Shown here: positions 50,367-59,148 of the stretch, piece by piece
Layout: every line of letters starts with the position of its first letter
Position numbering within the stretch: position 1 is the first letter of the stretch
Source: Paractinoplanes atraurantiacus
GTDB lineage: Bacteria; Actinomycetota; Actinomycetes; Mycobacteriales; Micromonosporaceae
Assembly (NCBI RefSeq): GCF_900215205.1
Contig: NZ_OBDY01000013.1
Location: 174,052-238,051 of the forward strand
Direction of reading: 5' to 3'
Length of the DNA stretch: 64,000 nt
Notes under the pieces: generated by a model
What the model saw: only the letters and a program-made list of their open reading frames with translations
Told to the model about the DNA's origin: nothing
Databases searched by the model: none
Position numbers and translations under genes: made by a program

Positions 50367-50681
50367 ATGAGCGTCACCGACTCCCTCCTCGAGAACGCCG
50401 CCGCCTACGCCGCCACCTTCGACAAGGGCGGCCTGCCCCTGCCGCCCGCCAAGCACGTCGCCGTCGTCGCCTGCATGGACGCGCGTCTCAACCCGTACGG
50501 CCTGCTCGGCCTGTCCGAGGGCGACGCGCACGTCATCCGCAACGCGGGCGGCGACCTCGACGACGACGTACGCCAGTCGATCCGCCGCATCGTGGCCGAC
50601 CCGTTCATCCCGGTGAAAGAATCGGTCCGCGGCTTCGTCTACGACGTGACGACCGGCGAGCTGCGCGAGGTCAAGGCCTAA
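50367..50681 (+). CDS. Beta-carbonic anhydrase-like protein with internal deletion
   Basis: 104 aa from ATG at 50367, against ~160 for its close family. The N-terminus is canonical: LPPAKHVAVVACMDARLN carries the zinc Cys36 and the Asp38/Arg40 dyad, and HVIRNAGG follows. The frame then jumps at residue 62/63 (nt 50552/50553) directly to DLDDDVRQSIRRI, which normally lies near residue 122. The missing ~60 residues include the HxDCG segment with the other two zinc ligands. It is therefore very unlikely to be an active carbonic anhydrase, though the frame is intact. It overlaps the convergent MazG gene by 4 bp. Confidence 0.82.
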   Translation: MSVTDSLLENAAAYAATFDKGGLPLPPAKHVAVVACMDARLNPYGLLGLSEGDAHVIRNAGGDLDDDVRQSIRRIVADPFIPVKESVRGFVYDVTTGELREVKA

Positions 50682-51007
50682 CGGTTGTCGCCGCTGCCGC
50701 CGAGGACGCCTCGATTCTGGCGGTCGGCCAGCTTGGCGATGTTGCCGGCGGCGACGTCCTCGAGCGCCAGATCGAAGTGGTCCGCGATGACGGCGACGTA
50801 CCAGAGCACGTCGCCGAGCTCCTTGGCCAGATCGTCGCGGTCCCACCGGCTGAAGTCGCTCCTCCGGTCCCGCACGATCTTCTTCGCCTTCTCGGCGATC
50901 TCGCCCGTCTCCCCCACGAGCCCGAGCAGCAGGTGGAAGACCTCGTTGTGCTTGTCCCGCGGGGCGGCGGTGCGCAAGGCCGCCTTCTGATAGTCGTTCA
51001 AGTTCAT
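50678..51007 (-). CDS. MazG-like nucleotide pyrophosphohydrolase
   Basis: 109 aa. It is an all-alpha NTP-PPase domain with the metal motif VGETGEIAEKAKK and DLAKELGDVLWYVAVIADHF, matching the ExxE...ExxD pattern. It hydrolyses a (d)NTP to (d)NMP and pyrophosphate, a house-cleaning role in general. ATG at 51007 is 25 bp from the divergent methyltransferase GTG, implying a compact bidirectional promoter (tagta-type core). Confidence 0.9.
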   Translation of the reverse strand: MNLNDYQKAALRTAAPRDKHNEVFHLLLGLVGETGEIAEKAKKIVRDRRSDFSRWDRDDLAKELGDVLWYVAVIADHFDLALEDVAAGNIAKLADRQNRGVLGGSGDNR

Positions 51008-51032
51008 GGGTGCTTCTTACTAGAGTCGCGTC

Positions 51033-51629
51033 GTGACTTCACAACAGGTGCGTGACGCGTACGGGTCGGTGTCCACCCTCTACATCGACCTGTTCGGCAC
51101 GCGGGAGCAGACCCACCCCGACGACCTGGACCTGCTCCGCCGGCATCTTTCCCTTCCCGGCCGGGTGCTCGACCTGGGATGCGGGCCCGGCCACCTGACC
51201 GACTACCTGCGCTCGCTCGGCGTCGACGCGGCCGGCATCGACATGGTCCCGTCCTTCGTCGCCCACGCCCGGGCGGCCTTCCCGGACGGCGACTACCGGT
51301 TGGGATCGTTTCTCGAACTCGACGCCTCCTCCCTCGCCGGCATCCTGGCCTGGTACTCGCTGATCCACATCCCGCCGCCGGAGCTCGACGACGTGCTGGC
51401 CGGTTTCCGGCGGGCCATGGCGCCGGGCGGCGTCCTGGTGACCGGCTTCTTCGACGGCGGCGACCGGCTGGAACCGTTCGACCACAAGGTCGCGACCGCC
51501 TACCGCTGGCCGGTCGACGAGTTCTCGGCCCGCCTGCGCCGGGCCGGCTTCACCGAGATCGAGAGGCAGCAGCGCCCCGCGGACGGCACGCAACGGCCGT
51601 TGGCCGCGATCGTTAGCCTCGCGTCGTGA
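51033..51629 (+). CDS. Class I SAM-dependent methyltransferase
   Basis: 198 aa from GTG at 51033, probably leaderless (TAGAGT six to seven bases upstream). The SAM motif is VLDLGCGPGHLTDYLRSLG with acidic GIDMVPSFVAHARA, then GILAWYSLIHIPPPEL (post-II/III). It is of the small Methyltransf_11/25 type; the substrate is unknown. Its stop overlaps the next gene as GTGA, so it is operonic with the secreted 51626 protein and the P-loop gene. Confidence 0.88.
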   Translation: MTSQQVRDAYGSVSTLYIDLFGTREQTHPDDLDLLRRHLSLPGRVLDLGCGPGHLTDYLRSLGVDAAGIDMVPSFVAHARAAFPDGDYRLGSFLELDASSLAGILAWYSLIHIPPPELDDVLAGFRRAMAPGGVLVTGFFDGGDRLEPFDHKVATAYRWPVDEFSARLRRAGFTEIERQQRPADGTQRPLAAIVSLAS

Positions 51630-52147
51630 AGCGCGCACTCATCCTGCTCATCGTCGTCGCGGCCGCGGTGGCTCTGGCCGGTAAGGCCGAGGCTCCCGCG
51701 CCGCAGGCGAGCGACCTGATGGTCGACGAGTCGGTGCCCGAACAGACGCTGGTGATGGACGCCCTGCGCATCGACTTCGACCGCCGTCACGGTTCGCCTC
51801 AGCATTTCGCCCTGGTCCCCCGGACCCGCCCACCGGGCCTGCTGAGCATGAGCATCGGCTCGAACGGCCCGAACTCCGTCGTCGACTCGTACCATTTCGG
51901 CGAGCAGAAGCTGGGCGCCCTGGTCGAATTGGCCACCCGGCCCACCGACACGTGCGCCACCGTGGAGATGTGCGTCCGCAACGACGATGAGCACGTGACC
52001 GTGTACTTCAGCGGCAACGTGGCCACCACGCCCCGGGCGGGCGACCCGGAGACCGACGCGGCGCGGGCGTTCTGGTCCAAGGCCGAGATGGTCCCGGTCG
52101 CCGAGGCGGCCTGGTTCACCGAGCTGCTCGCACGGGGCCGGGAGTAG
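51626..52147 (+). CDS. Hypothetical exported protein
   Basis: 173 aa from GTG at 51626. The first ~25 residues (VKRALILLIVVAAAVALAGK) look like a signal peptide or signal anchor. The mature part has TLVMDALRIDFDRRHGSPQH, LVELATRPTDTCATVEMCVR (two Cys that could form a disulfide) and VYFSGNVATTPRAGDPETDA. I do not recognise it. It overlaps the methyltransferase stop by 4 bp and is followed by the P-loop gene after 5 bp. Confidence 0.75.
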   Translation: MKRALILLIVVAAAVALAGKAEAPAPQASDLMVDESVPEQTLVMDALRIDFDRRHGSPQHFALVPRTRPPGLLSMSIGSNGPNSVVDSYHFGEQKLGALVELATRPTDTCATVEMCVRNDDEHVTVYFSGNVATTPRAGDPETDAARAFWSKAEMVPVAEAAWFTELLARGRE

Positions 52148-52152
52148 AACGG

Positions 52153-52716
52153 ATGCGGGTCGCGATCTCCGGGACGCACGGAACCGGAAAGACAACGCTC
52201 GCCGAGGCGCTGTGCGCACGTCTGCCCGGCCATGTCCTGGCCGAGGAGCCGTACTACCTTCTGGAGGAGCAGGGCTACGAGTGCGACTTCCCGCCGTCGC
52301 CGGAGGACTACCGGGCGATGCTGGCCTGCTCGGTACGGAGCCTGCTGGCGCCGCCGTCACCGCCCGGAACCGTCTTCGACCGGTCACCGCTCGACTATCT
52401 CGCCTACCTGGCCGCCATCGGCGCCGACCCGTCCGAGCAGACCGAGGCCGCGGAGCTGCGCCGCGCCTTCGCCACCCTCGACCTGCTGGTCATCACGGTG
52501 ATCACCCCGGAGACGGAACGCCTCCTGCCCGCCACGGAGCTGCCCGGCCTCCGCACGCGCATGAACGACGCACTCCTGGAGCTGGTCTACGACGACCCGC
52601 TCGAAGCCTGGGAGAACACCCCGGTGCTGGAGTTGAGCGGCCTCCTCGACAACCGGCTGGACGCAGTCCTCGGCCGTGTCCGGCCGATCACCGAAGCCGG
52701 ATCGAGGCCGAGATGA
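52153..52716 (+). CDS. P-loop NTPase / nucleoside-kinase-like protein
   Basis: 187 aa. Walker A GTHGTGKTT opens the protein (VAISGTHGTGKTTLAEALC). DRSPLDYLAYLAAIGAD fits a nucleotide-monophosphate-kinase-like substrate segment, and LDLLVITVITPETERLLPAT follows. AAA_28/NadR-like small kinases share this layout. The phosphate acceptor is unknown. It is the third gene of the run 51033-52716. The following 265 bp, up to the next gene at 52982, hold no gene I can support. Confidence 0.83.
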   Translation: MRVAISGTHGTGKTTLAEALCARLPGHVLAEEPYYLLEEQGYECDFPPSPEDYRAMLACSVRSLLAPPSPPGTVFDRSPLDYLAYLAAIGADPSEQTEAAELRRAFATLDLLVITVITPETERLLPATELPGLRTRMNDALLELVYDDPLEAWENTPVLELSGLLDNRLDAVLGRVRPITEAGSRPR

Positions 52717-52981
52717 GCGGTTGAGGACGGCACGCCAGGCCGGAGCGGTTGCGAGGGCTCGTCGGACCGTTCGGGGATGGCGTGGCGGATGCTTCGCCGG
52801 CGCAGGCCGGTGCGTGTCGGGTCATGGGCGTGGGCCTTGTCCGCGATCGGCCATGCCCGGAGGCTCCCCAACTCCGCCGGAAGAAGCGGAATCTGGCGCC
52901 TATTGGAAACGGGCACCCCCAAGGCGGTTCTCGGGCCGAGTCGGTCGGCCGCGGCGCGGGTCTGGCTGGCAGGGTAGGGGC

Positions 52982-53737
52982 GTGACTGATCGGGAGATGT
53001 TGCAGGACAAGCCGCATCGGCAGGTTGTCCGGGTCGGTGACACCGTGCGGCGGCCGCTGCAACCCTGGTCGCCGGCCGTGCATGAGCTGCTGCGGCATTT
53101 GGAAGAGGCCGGGTTCCCTTATGCGCCCCGGGTGCTCGGGATCGACGGCGAAGGCCGGGAAGTGCTCACCTACGTCGACGGTGAGTCCGGGCCCGACGGG
53201 TGGGCGAAGGTGGTCGACGAGGCCGGGCTGGTGGCCATGGGACGGCTGCTGCGGGACTATCACGAAGCGGTGAAAGGCTTTCGGCCCTCGGCCAGCTGGG
53301 CGGGGCGTACCGAGCCGATGACCGAGGACGAGGTCGTCTGTCATGGGGACTTCGGGCCGTGGAACCTGGTGTGGCACGGGAATCAGCCCGTGGGGATCAT
53401 CGACTGGGACTATGCCTGGCCGGCGAGACCGGTTCACGACGTGGCGTACGCGCTGGAATATGTGGCTCCGTTCCGCGACGACGAGACCTGCGTGCGCTGG
53501 CTGCGTTATCCGGCGCCGCCGGACCGGGGACGCCGGATGGCTCTGTTCGCCGCGGCGTACGGGATGGCCGTCGACGTGGACGAGGTCATCGCGCAGCAGG
53601 AGCTGGTCTGGCGGCGCGCCACGCTGCTGGCCCGGCAGGGGCGGCAGCCGCAGGCCGGGTGGCAGGCCAGCGGCTTTCTCGACGAGACGGCCGAGCGGAT
53701 TCGGTGGAGCCGCGCGAACCGGGCTCTCTTCGCGTGA
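52982..53737 (+). CDS. Aminoglycoside phosphotransferase-family (APH-fold) kinase
   Basis: 251 aa from GTG at 52982, likely leaderless (TAGGGG seven bases upstream). The catalytic loop is VVCHGDFGPWNLVWHG (HGDxxxxN) and the metal Asp is in VGIIDWDYAWPARPVHD. The N-terminal lobe is short (VVRVGDTVRRPLQPWSPAVH) and lacks an obvious ATP-lysine strand, as in many small actinobacterial APH-like proteins. Such kinases phosphorylate antibiotics, homoserine or other small molecules; nothing here identifies the substrate. Confidence 0.86.
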   Translation: MTDREMLQDKPHRQVVRVGDTVRRPLQPWSPAVHELLRHLEEAGFPYAPRVLGIDGEGREVLTYVDGESGPDGWAKVVDEAGLVAMGRLLRDYHEAVKGFRPSASWAGRTEPMTEDEVVCHGDFGPWNLVWHGNQPVGIIDWDYAWPARPVHDVAYALEYVAPFRDDETCVRWLRYPAPPDRGRRMALFAAAYGMAVDVDEVIAQQELVWRRATLLARQGRQPQAGWQASGFLDETAERIRWSRANRALFA

Positions 53738-53820
53738 CTTTCCGGGGGCGTGGCGGATCTCGCGGACAAGTTACTGACAAGTCGGTGGCGAGACGGCGTT
53801 TCGCTGTGGAGGCTGTCGCC

Positions 53821-54771
53821 ATGACTACGACGTTCGATCGTGCTGCCGCGCGGGGCAGCGCGGAGCTTCTGCGCGAGAAGCGGCTCGAGCTGTCCGCCCT
53901 GACGATCCCCTCCGGGCGGGGCTGGGCGCCGCTCGGCTCGCAGGTTACCGAGTGCCTGGTGAAACAGCCGACGACCATCGGCGAGGTCATCGCCATGCTG
54001 GTCACGATGCAGCGGATCCTCGACGAGCTGCCGCCGAGCCCGGCCAACAACCGGGTGTCCGCCTTCAACGAGCTCTACCTGAAGATCACCCGGCGGGTGG
54101 ACTCGGCGCTGGTCGACGGGGTGAACTCGCCCGAGTTCCTGGAGCGGCTCGACGTCGAGTTCGCGCGGCGCTACTTCGCGGCCATCGACCTGTGGAACAA
54201 CGACAACGAGGACACCCCCGACGTGTGGGAGGTGCTCTTCAAGCGGGCCGGCGACGTGGAGATGACCCGCCTGACCGCGGCCATGCTCGGCGTCAACGCG
54301 CACATCAACCACGACCTGGCGCTCGCCCTGATCGCCACCTGGGTCGACCTGGGCGCGCCCACCGACGACATCATCCACCCCGACTACCTGCTGGTGAACG
54401 AGATCTTCTACCAGGAGATCCCGCCGCTGCGCCGGGGCTTCTCCGACCGCTGGCAGCTGGAGCTGGACGAGTTCGTCGGCCCGCTCGACGACTGGAGCCA
54501 GCGCATGCTGGTGACCATGACGCGGGCGCGGGCCTGGGACCAGGCGCGCCGCCTGTGGCTGCTGCGCCACGATTCCGACGACTTCGAGCAGGCCCGCCGC
54601 ACCATGGACCGGGCGGCCTCGCTGCTGGCCGAGTGGGCGATCGCCGGCGACCGGATCCTGTCCGAGGCCGGCGACGTGATCGACGGCGGCCGCGACCTGC
54701 TGCGCCGACTGTTCCGGCGGGACGACGATCGCGGTCCGGCGGCTCACATCGGCCCGGGCGCCGCCGATTAG
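53821..54771 (+). CDS. DUF5995 family protein
   Basis: 316 aa from ATG at 53821. Family-type segments are IGEVIAMLVTMQRILDELPP, VSAFNELYLKITRRVDSALV, LDVEFARRYFAAIDLWNN and MLGVNAHINHDLALALIATW, the last with a conserved His pair, then FYQEIPPLRRGFSDRW. The fold is all-alpha and soluble. Function is unknown. It lies 6 bp before the multi-PAS histidine kinase and is surely co-transcribed, so a link to signalling is possible. Confidence 0.88.
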   Translation: MTTTFDRAAARGSAELLREKRLELSALTIPSGRGWAPLGSQVTECLVKQPTTIGEVIAMLVTMQRILDELPPSPANNRVSAFNELYLKITRRVDSALVDGVNSPEFLERLDVEFARRYFAAIDLWNNDNEDTPDVWEVLFKRAGDVEMTRLTAAMLGVNAHINHDLALALIATWVDLGAPTDDIIHPDYLLVNEIFYQEIPPLRRGFSDRWQLELDEFVGPLDDWSQRMLVTMTRARAWDQARRLWLLRHDSDDFEQARRTMDRAASLLAEWAIAGDRILSEAGDVIDGGRDLLRRLFRRDDDRGPAAHIGPGAAD

Positions 54772-54777
54772 GAGTAC

Positions 54778-57700
54778 ATGCTTCGTGCGGCGGCGCCTCC
54801 CTCGTTCGGCGCCCTGTTCGAGTCGTCGCCGATCGGCATGGCCGTGGTCGGCCTGGACGGCGAGTGGGCGCGGGTCAACCCGGCCATCGCCGGCATGCTC
54901 GGCTACACCCCGGACGAGTTGCTCGCCCGCACCCGCACCTCGGTCATCCATCCCGAGGACTTCGACAACGACGCGGCCCAGGCGGCCGACCTGCTGGCCG
55001 GGCGGATCGACAGCTACCGTACGCACAAGCGCTACCGGCGCCGTGACGGCGGCCTGACGCACTGCCTGCTGACCGTCACGATGCTGCGCGACGACGACGG
55101 CGCGCCGGCGCACTTCCTGGCCCAGCTGGTCGACGTCACCGCCACCCTCGCCGCCCAGCAGGCCCACGAGCGCAGCGAGGAGCAGTTCCGCACGGCGTTC
55201 GACGGCAGCCCGATCGGGCTGCTCATCGCCGACGAGCACGGCCGGTTCCGGCGGGCCAACCCGGCCGCGGCCGAGCTGACCGGCCGCCCGGTCGACGAGC
55301 TGATCGGTCTGACCCATCGCGAGATCACCGACCCGGCCGACATCGAGGCGAGCGCCCGCGCCCGCCTCGCCCTGCTGCGCGGCGCCGCCGACGTGCAGTA
55401 CGACAACCGGCTGCGGCACGCCGACGGCCGGATCAGCTGGACCCGGGTCAGCCTGTCGCTGATCCCCGGCCCGGACGGTCGCCGCTGGCGGCTGGTGCAG
55501 TTGCAGGACATCACCGCCGAGCGGGACGCCGCGCTCGCGGCCGAACGTGAGGTGCAGCGGCTGCGGGCCACCTTGGCCGTACAGCGCGATGTCACCGCCG
55601 CGGCCGCCGACCGGGACGCGGCGCTGCGCGTGGTGGCGGCCCGGGCGGTCGGGCTCTTCGAGGACGCCGACGGCGCCACCGTCGAGCTGGTTCAGGGCGA
55701 CGATTTGGTGTACGCCGCGACGGCCGGCACCCTCGCCGCCGCGAAGGACGCGCGGGTTCCGGTCGCCGGTTCGCTCAGCGGTCAGGTGCTGACCACCGGC
55801 GCTCCCGCCTACTGCTCCGACACCGCCACCGATCAGCGGGTCGACCGGGCCGCCTGCGAGCGGCACGGCATCGGCTCGATGATGATCGCCCCGTTGCACG
55901 CCGAGAACCGGGTGATCGGCTGCCTGAAGGTCTCCTCGGCGCGGACCGGCGCGTTCGACGCCCCCGAGGTGCAGCAGCTGGCCCTGCTCGCCGACAGCCT
56001 CGGCTCGGCCCTTCAGCACGCCGACGACGCCGCCCGCAACGCCGCCCTGCTGGTCGAGCGCACCCACGCCCTGGCCCTGCTGGAGGCGAGCGAGACCCGT
56101 TTCCGGATGACGTTCGACAACTCGCCGCTCGGGCTCGGCCTGATCAGCCTGTCCGACGGCGTGCCGGGCCGCTACCTGCAGGCGAATCCCGCCCTGTCGG
56201 CGATCACCGGCTACGAGCCGGAAGAACTGCTGCGGATGACGTACGCCGAGATCGTGCACCCGGACGACCGCGACGCCACACCGGGCCGGTCGGTCGTGCG
56301 CTACCTGCACAAGGACGGCCACGAGGTGTGGGTGTCGTCGCGCACGGCCGAGGTGCGCGACGAGACCGGCCGGCCGCTCTACCTGGTCAGCCAGGCCGAG
56401 GACGTGACCGCGCAGCGGGCGGCCGAGGCGCAGCTGCGCCGGCAGGCCCGGCTGCTGGAGCTGATCCCGGCCGCGGTGATCGTGCGCGACCGCGACGGCA
56501 CGATCCGCTGGTGGAACGCGGGCGCCGAGCAGCTCTACGGCTGGCCGCTGTCCGCGGTGGCCGGCAAGAGCATCCACCGCCTGCTGTCCACCGTCTTCCC
56601 GGAGGAGTGCTCCGAGCAGGACGCGCTCGACGGGCTGGTTCGCAGCGGGCACTGGGACGGCCAGCTCGAGCACCTCACCGCGGCCGGCCGGGTAGTCACC
56701 GTGCTCAGCCGCCAGGTGCTGCACCTGCCGGCCGACCAGGTTCTGGAGATCAACACCGATGTGACGGCGGCCCGCGCCGCCGAGCAGGCGCTGGCTGAGA
56801 GCGAGCAGCGGTTCCGGGCCCAGTTCACCCACTCGGCGGCCGGGCAGGCCGTCTACGGGCTGGACGGGTCGCTGGTGTCGGTCAACCCGGCCTACGCGGC
56901 CATGCTCGGGCACACCGTCGAGCACCTCGTGGGCCGGCACGACCGCGATTTCGTGCACCCGGACGATCTGCTGGAGAGCCGCCGGCACCGGGCCGACCTG
57001 TTCACCGGCGAACGCGACGCCTACACCCAGGAGGGCCGCCTGCGGCACGCCGACGGGCATTGGGTCGACGTGTCGGCCACGTTCTCGGTCGTCCGCGAGT
57101 CCGGCGGCCGTCCCAAACACCTGATCGGCGTGATCACCGACGTGTCGGCGCGCCGGGCGGCCGAGGCCGACCGGGACCGGGCCGCGGCCGCGCTGGCCGA
57201 GCGCAACACCGAGCTCGAGGCGGCCGACCGGCTCAAGCTCGACATCATCGGCATGCTCGGGCACGAGATCGGCAACCCGCTGTCGTCGATCCGCGGCTAC
57301 GCGGAGGTGCTGGCCGACGGCACGAGTCCCGCCATGCGCGACCGGGCCGTGGAGGCGATCGCCCGGCAGGCCGGCCGGCTGGACGACATCGTGCGCGAGG
57401 TCCTGGCGATGGTCTCGATCGACGCGGGTTCGCTCACCGCCGTACGGCAAGAAATCGGTATGCGTGACCAGATCTCCCAAGCCCTCGTGGCGATGGACCT
57501 GGAGGGTCTGCCGGTTCTCGGCGACGATCAGTCGGCGCTGTGCAATCCGGGGCATCTGCAGCAGATCCTGGCCAACCTGCTGTCGAACGCGGCCAAGTAC
57601 GGCGGCGGCGCCACGTCGATCACCGTGGGCCGCGACGGTTCCCGGGTGAGTGTCGGTGTGGCCGACAACGGGCCGGGTGTGCCGGCCGAGTTCCGGCACC

Positions 57701-57876
57701 GGCTGTTCGAGCGGCTGGCCCGGGCCGAGCGCGACGCGACCAGCGTGCGCGGCACCGGCCTGGGGCTCTACATCGTGCGCGGGCTGGCCCGGGCGAACGA
57801 GGGCGACATCCGTTACACGCCGAACCCGGACGGCGGCTCGCTCTTCGTGCTCGACCTGGAGGCCGCTCAGGCCTAA
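54778..57876 (+). CDS. Multi-PAS/GAF sensor histidine kinase (soluble)
   Basis: 1032 aa. Domains are: PAS1 ~14-120 (FESSPIGMAVVGLDGEWARV), PAS2 ~135-245, GAF ~285-425, PAS3 ~437-545, PAS4 ~555-665, PAS5 ~680-785. HisKA follows at ~815-875 (IIGMLGHEIGNPLSSIRGYA, phospho-acceptor His in GHEIGNPL), then the ATPase with LANLLSNAAKYGGG, VADNGPGVPAEF and GTGLGLYIVRG. No membrane helix is present, so it senses intracellular signals such as redox, light or ligands. No response regulator adjoins it, making it an orphan whose partner lies elsewhere. It follows DUF5995 in the same operon. Confidence 0.93.
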   Translation: MLRAAAPPSFGALFESSPIGMAVVGLDGEWARVNPAIAGMLGYTPDELLARTRTSVIHPEDFDNDAAQAADLLAGRIDSYRTHKRYRRRDGGLTHCLLTVTMLRDDDGAPAHFLAQLVDVTATLAAQQAHERSEEQFRTAFDGSPIGLLIADEHGRFRRANPAAAELTGRPVDELIGLTHREITDPADIEASARARLALLRGAADVQYDNRLRHADGRISWTRVSLSLIPGPDGRRWRLVQLQDITAERDAALAAEREVQRLRATLAVQRDVTAAAADRDAALRVVAARAVGLFEDADGATVELVQGDDLVYAATAGTLAAAKDARVPVAGSLSGQVLTTGAPAYCSDTATDQRVDRAACERHGIGSMMIAPLHAENRVIGCLKVSSARTGAFDAPEVQQLALLADSLGSALQHADDAARNAALLVERTHALALLEASETRFRMTFDNSPLGLGLISLSDGVPGRYLQANPALSAITGYEPEELLRMTYAEIVHPDDRDATPGRSVVRYLHKDGHEVWVSSRTAEVRDETGRPLYLVSQAEDVTAQRAAEAQLRRQARLLELIPAAVIVRDRDGTIRWWNAGAEQLYGWPLSAVAGKSIHRLLSTVFPEECSEQDALDGLVRSGHWDGQLEHLTAAGRVVTVLSRQVLHLPADQVLEINTDVTAARAAEQALAESEQRFRAQFTHSAAGQAVYGLDGSLVSVNPAYAAMLGHTVEHLVGRHDRDFVHPDDLLESRRHRADLFTGERDAYTQEGRLRHADGHWVDVSATFSVVRESGGRPKHLIGVITDVSARRAAEADRDRAAAALAERNTELEAADRLKLDIIGMLGHEIGNPLSSIRGYAEVLADGTSPAMRDRAVEAIARQAGRLDDIVREVLAMVSIDAGSLTAVRQEIGMRDQISQALVAMDLEGLPVLGDDQSALCNPGHLQQILANLLSNAAKYGGGATSITVGRDGSRVSVGVADNGPGVPAEFRHRLFERLARAERDATSVRGTGLGLYIVRGLARANEGDIRYTPNPDGGSLFVLDLEAAQA

Positions 57877-58340
57877 ATGCTGGCGCCGGGTGTCCAGCCG
57901 GTGATGTCGGCCAGCCGGCCACGCCAGAGACGGCCCTTGGTCGGCTGCGTGCCCGGGTAGTGGATCTTCGCGTTGCGCAGGTGGATGTAGCGCGTCGGTG
58001 CCATCAGGGCCGCGTACTGCCGCTGGGTGACCTCGTCGCCGATGTCCCGTGACTTGATCGCCGCGTGGGCCAGGTCGGACTGTTCCTTGACGTGCTCGGC
58101 GGTGCCGACGTAGAAGGCGTCCTCGTGGTCGTTGAGCTCGCTGACCTCGGCGAACCACTGCCACTGCGGGATGAGCTCGCCGCTGATGAGCAGGCCACCG
58201 ACGCTGAGCCCGAGCGGCACACCCGGGTCGACGGCGTCGCTGAGGCGGTCCATCTGCGAGACGTAGGTGGCGAGCACCCCGTCCGGTTCGGCCCAGTCGA
58301 AATGGGCCGCGCCTCCGATGAGCATCGGCTCGAACACCAC
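57873..58340 (-). CDS. Hypothetical protein
   Basis: 155 aa, overlapping the 3' end of the histidine kinase by 4 bp in a convergent arrangement. Its features are MVFEPMLIGGAAHFDWAEPD, VPLGLSVGGLLISGELIPQW, AEVSELNDHEDAFYVGTAEH and the C-terminal APTRYIHLRNAKIHYPGTQP with KGRLWRGRLADITGW. It appears soluble, with a compact alpha/beta composition. I recognise the general appearance from actinobacterial hypotheticals but no family name. Codon use is typical. Confidence 0.72.
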   Translation of the reverse strand: MVFEPMLIGGAAHFDWAEPDGVLATYVSQMDRLSDAVDPGVPLGLSVGGLLISGELIPQWQWFAEVSELNDHEDAFYVGTAEHVKEQSDLAHAAIKSRDIGDEVTQRQYAALMAPTRYIHLRNAKIHYPGTQPTKGRLWRGRLADITGWTPGASI

Positions 58341-58445
58341 GCACCCCTTACGTCGGTTTTCCCCCGAAAGCCGACTCTAGGTGACCGGGGGTGCCCTCAT
58401 GAGGCTTTCGACGGACTGGCCCATCGTCGCTACGCTGAGCCGACC

Positions 58446-59060
58446 ATGGATCTCGTCGTTCCCGCCGCGCTCGTCGCCGACGTGCGCATGCCCGCCGTCG
58501 CCGTCACCGACGGCTCGCCCGACCCGGAGTGGGTCGACGTCCCGTTGAGCAGGTGGCGCTACCGGCGCCGCCCGGCCCAGCGGCTGCCGGTGGACGCGCG
58601 GACCGCCCGGAACGTCCGCCGCTACGTGCGCCTGGCACCGTTGTCGCTGCCGCTGCTGGTGCTGTCGATCGTTCTGCTGCTCGTGGGCATCTTCCAGGGC
58701 TCGGTGCTGGCCTTCGTGGGCGCGGCGATCGGCCCGCTGTGGAACCTGGCCCAGGGTCCCGGCATGCCGGAGCAGCAGCCGTACCGCGCGCCGAACGGTG
58801 ACCTGCGCCTGCCCGCCGTCTCGCTCGAGGTGGCCCAGGAGTGGATCAGGCTCAACCCCGGGGTGACGGTCACCGACCAGCCCGCGCCACGCCCCCACTC
58901 GCAGCGCTTCTACGCCACGTGGGCGATCGGCCTCGTGGCGGCGGGCCTGATCTCGGCCCTGGCCCTGCCCACCGACGGCGTCCTGATCCTGCTGGCCCCG
59001 GCCCTGTTCATCGCCGGCGTGTGGACGGCCACGAAGACCGCACCCCGACTCAGCTCCTGA
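58446..59060 (+). CDS. Hypothetical membrane protein, four helices
   Basis: 204 aa from ATG at 58446. An N-terminal polar stretch of ~70 residues, rich in Arg/Pro (RWRYRRRPAQRLPVD), precedes two helices (LSLPLLVLSIVLLLVGIFQG, GSVLAFVGAAIGPLWNLA). After a soluble loop (LPAVSLEVAQEWIRLNPGV) come two more helices (WAIGLVAAGLISALALP, GVLILLAPALFIAGVWTATK). Function is unknown. It is monocistronic as far as spacing shows. Confidence 0.75.
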   Translation: MDLVVPAALVADVRMPAVAVTDGSPDPEWVDVPLSRWRYRRRPAQRLPVDARTARNVRRYVRLAPLSLPLLVLSIVLLLVGIFQGSVLAFVGAAIGPLWNLAQGPGMPEQQPYRAPNGDLRLPAVSLEVAQEWIRLNPGVTVTDQPAPRPHSQRFYATWAIGLVAAGLISALALPTDGVLILLAPALFIAGVWTATKTAPRLSS

Positions 59061-59148
59061 CCGGTCGCATCGTCCGATCAGCGGGGACCGGGCGATGATC
59101 GGCTATTTCCATGGGCGATGGACCGGCCGCGGCGCCTAGGAAGGAGCC

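Noticed and set aside
53506..58344. A 1612-codon open frame on the minus strand
   Set aside because: It is antisense to DUF5995 and the histidine kinase, both with clear domains; its translation is low-complexity Arg/Gly/Gln-rich, as expected from mirror frames in GC-rich DNA.
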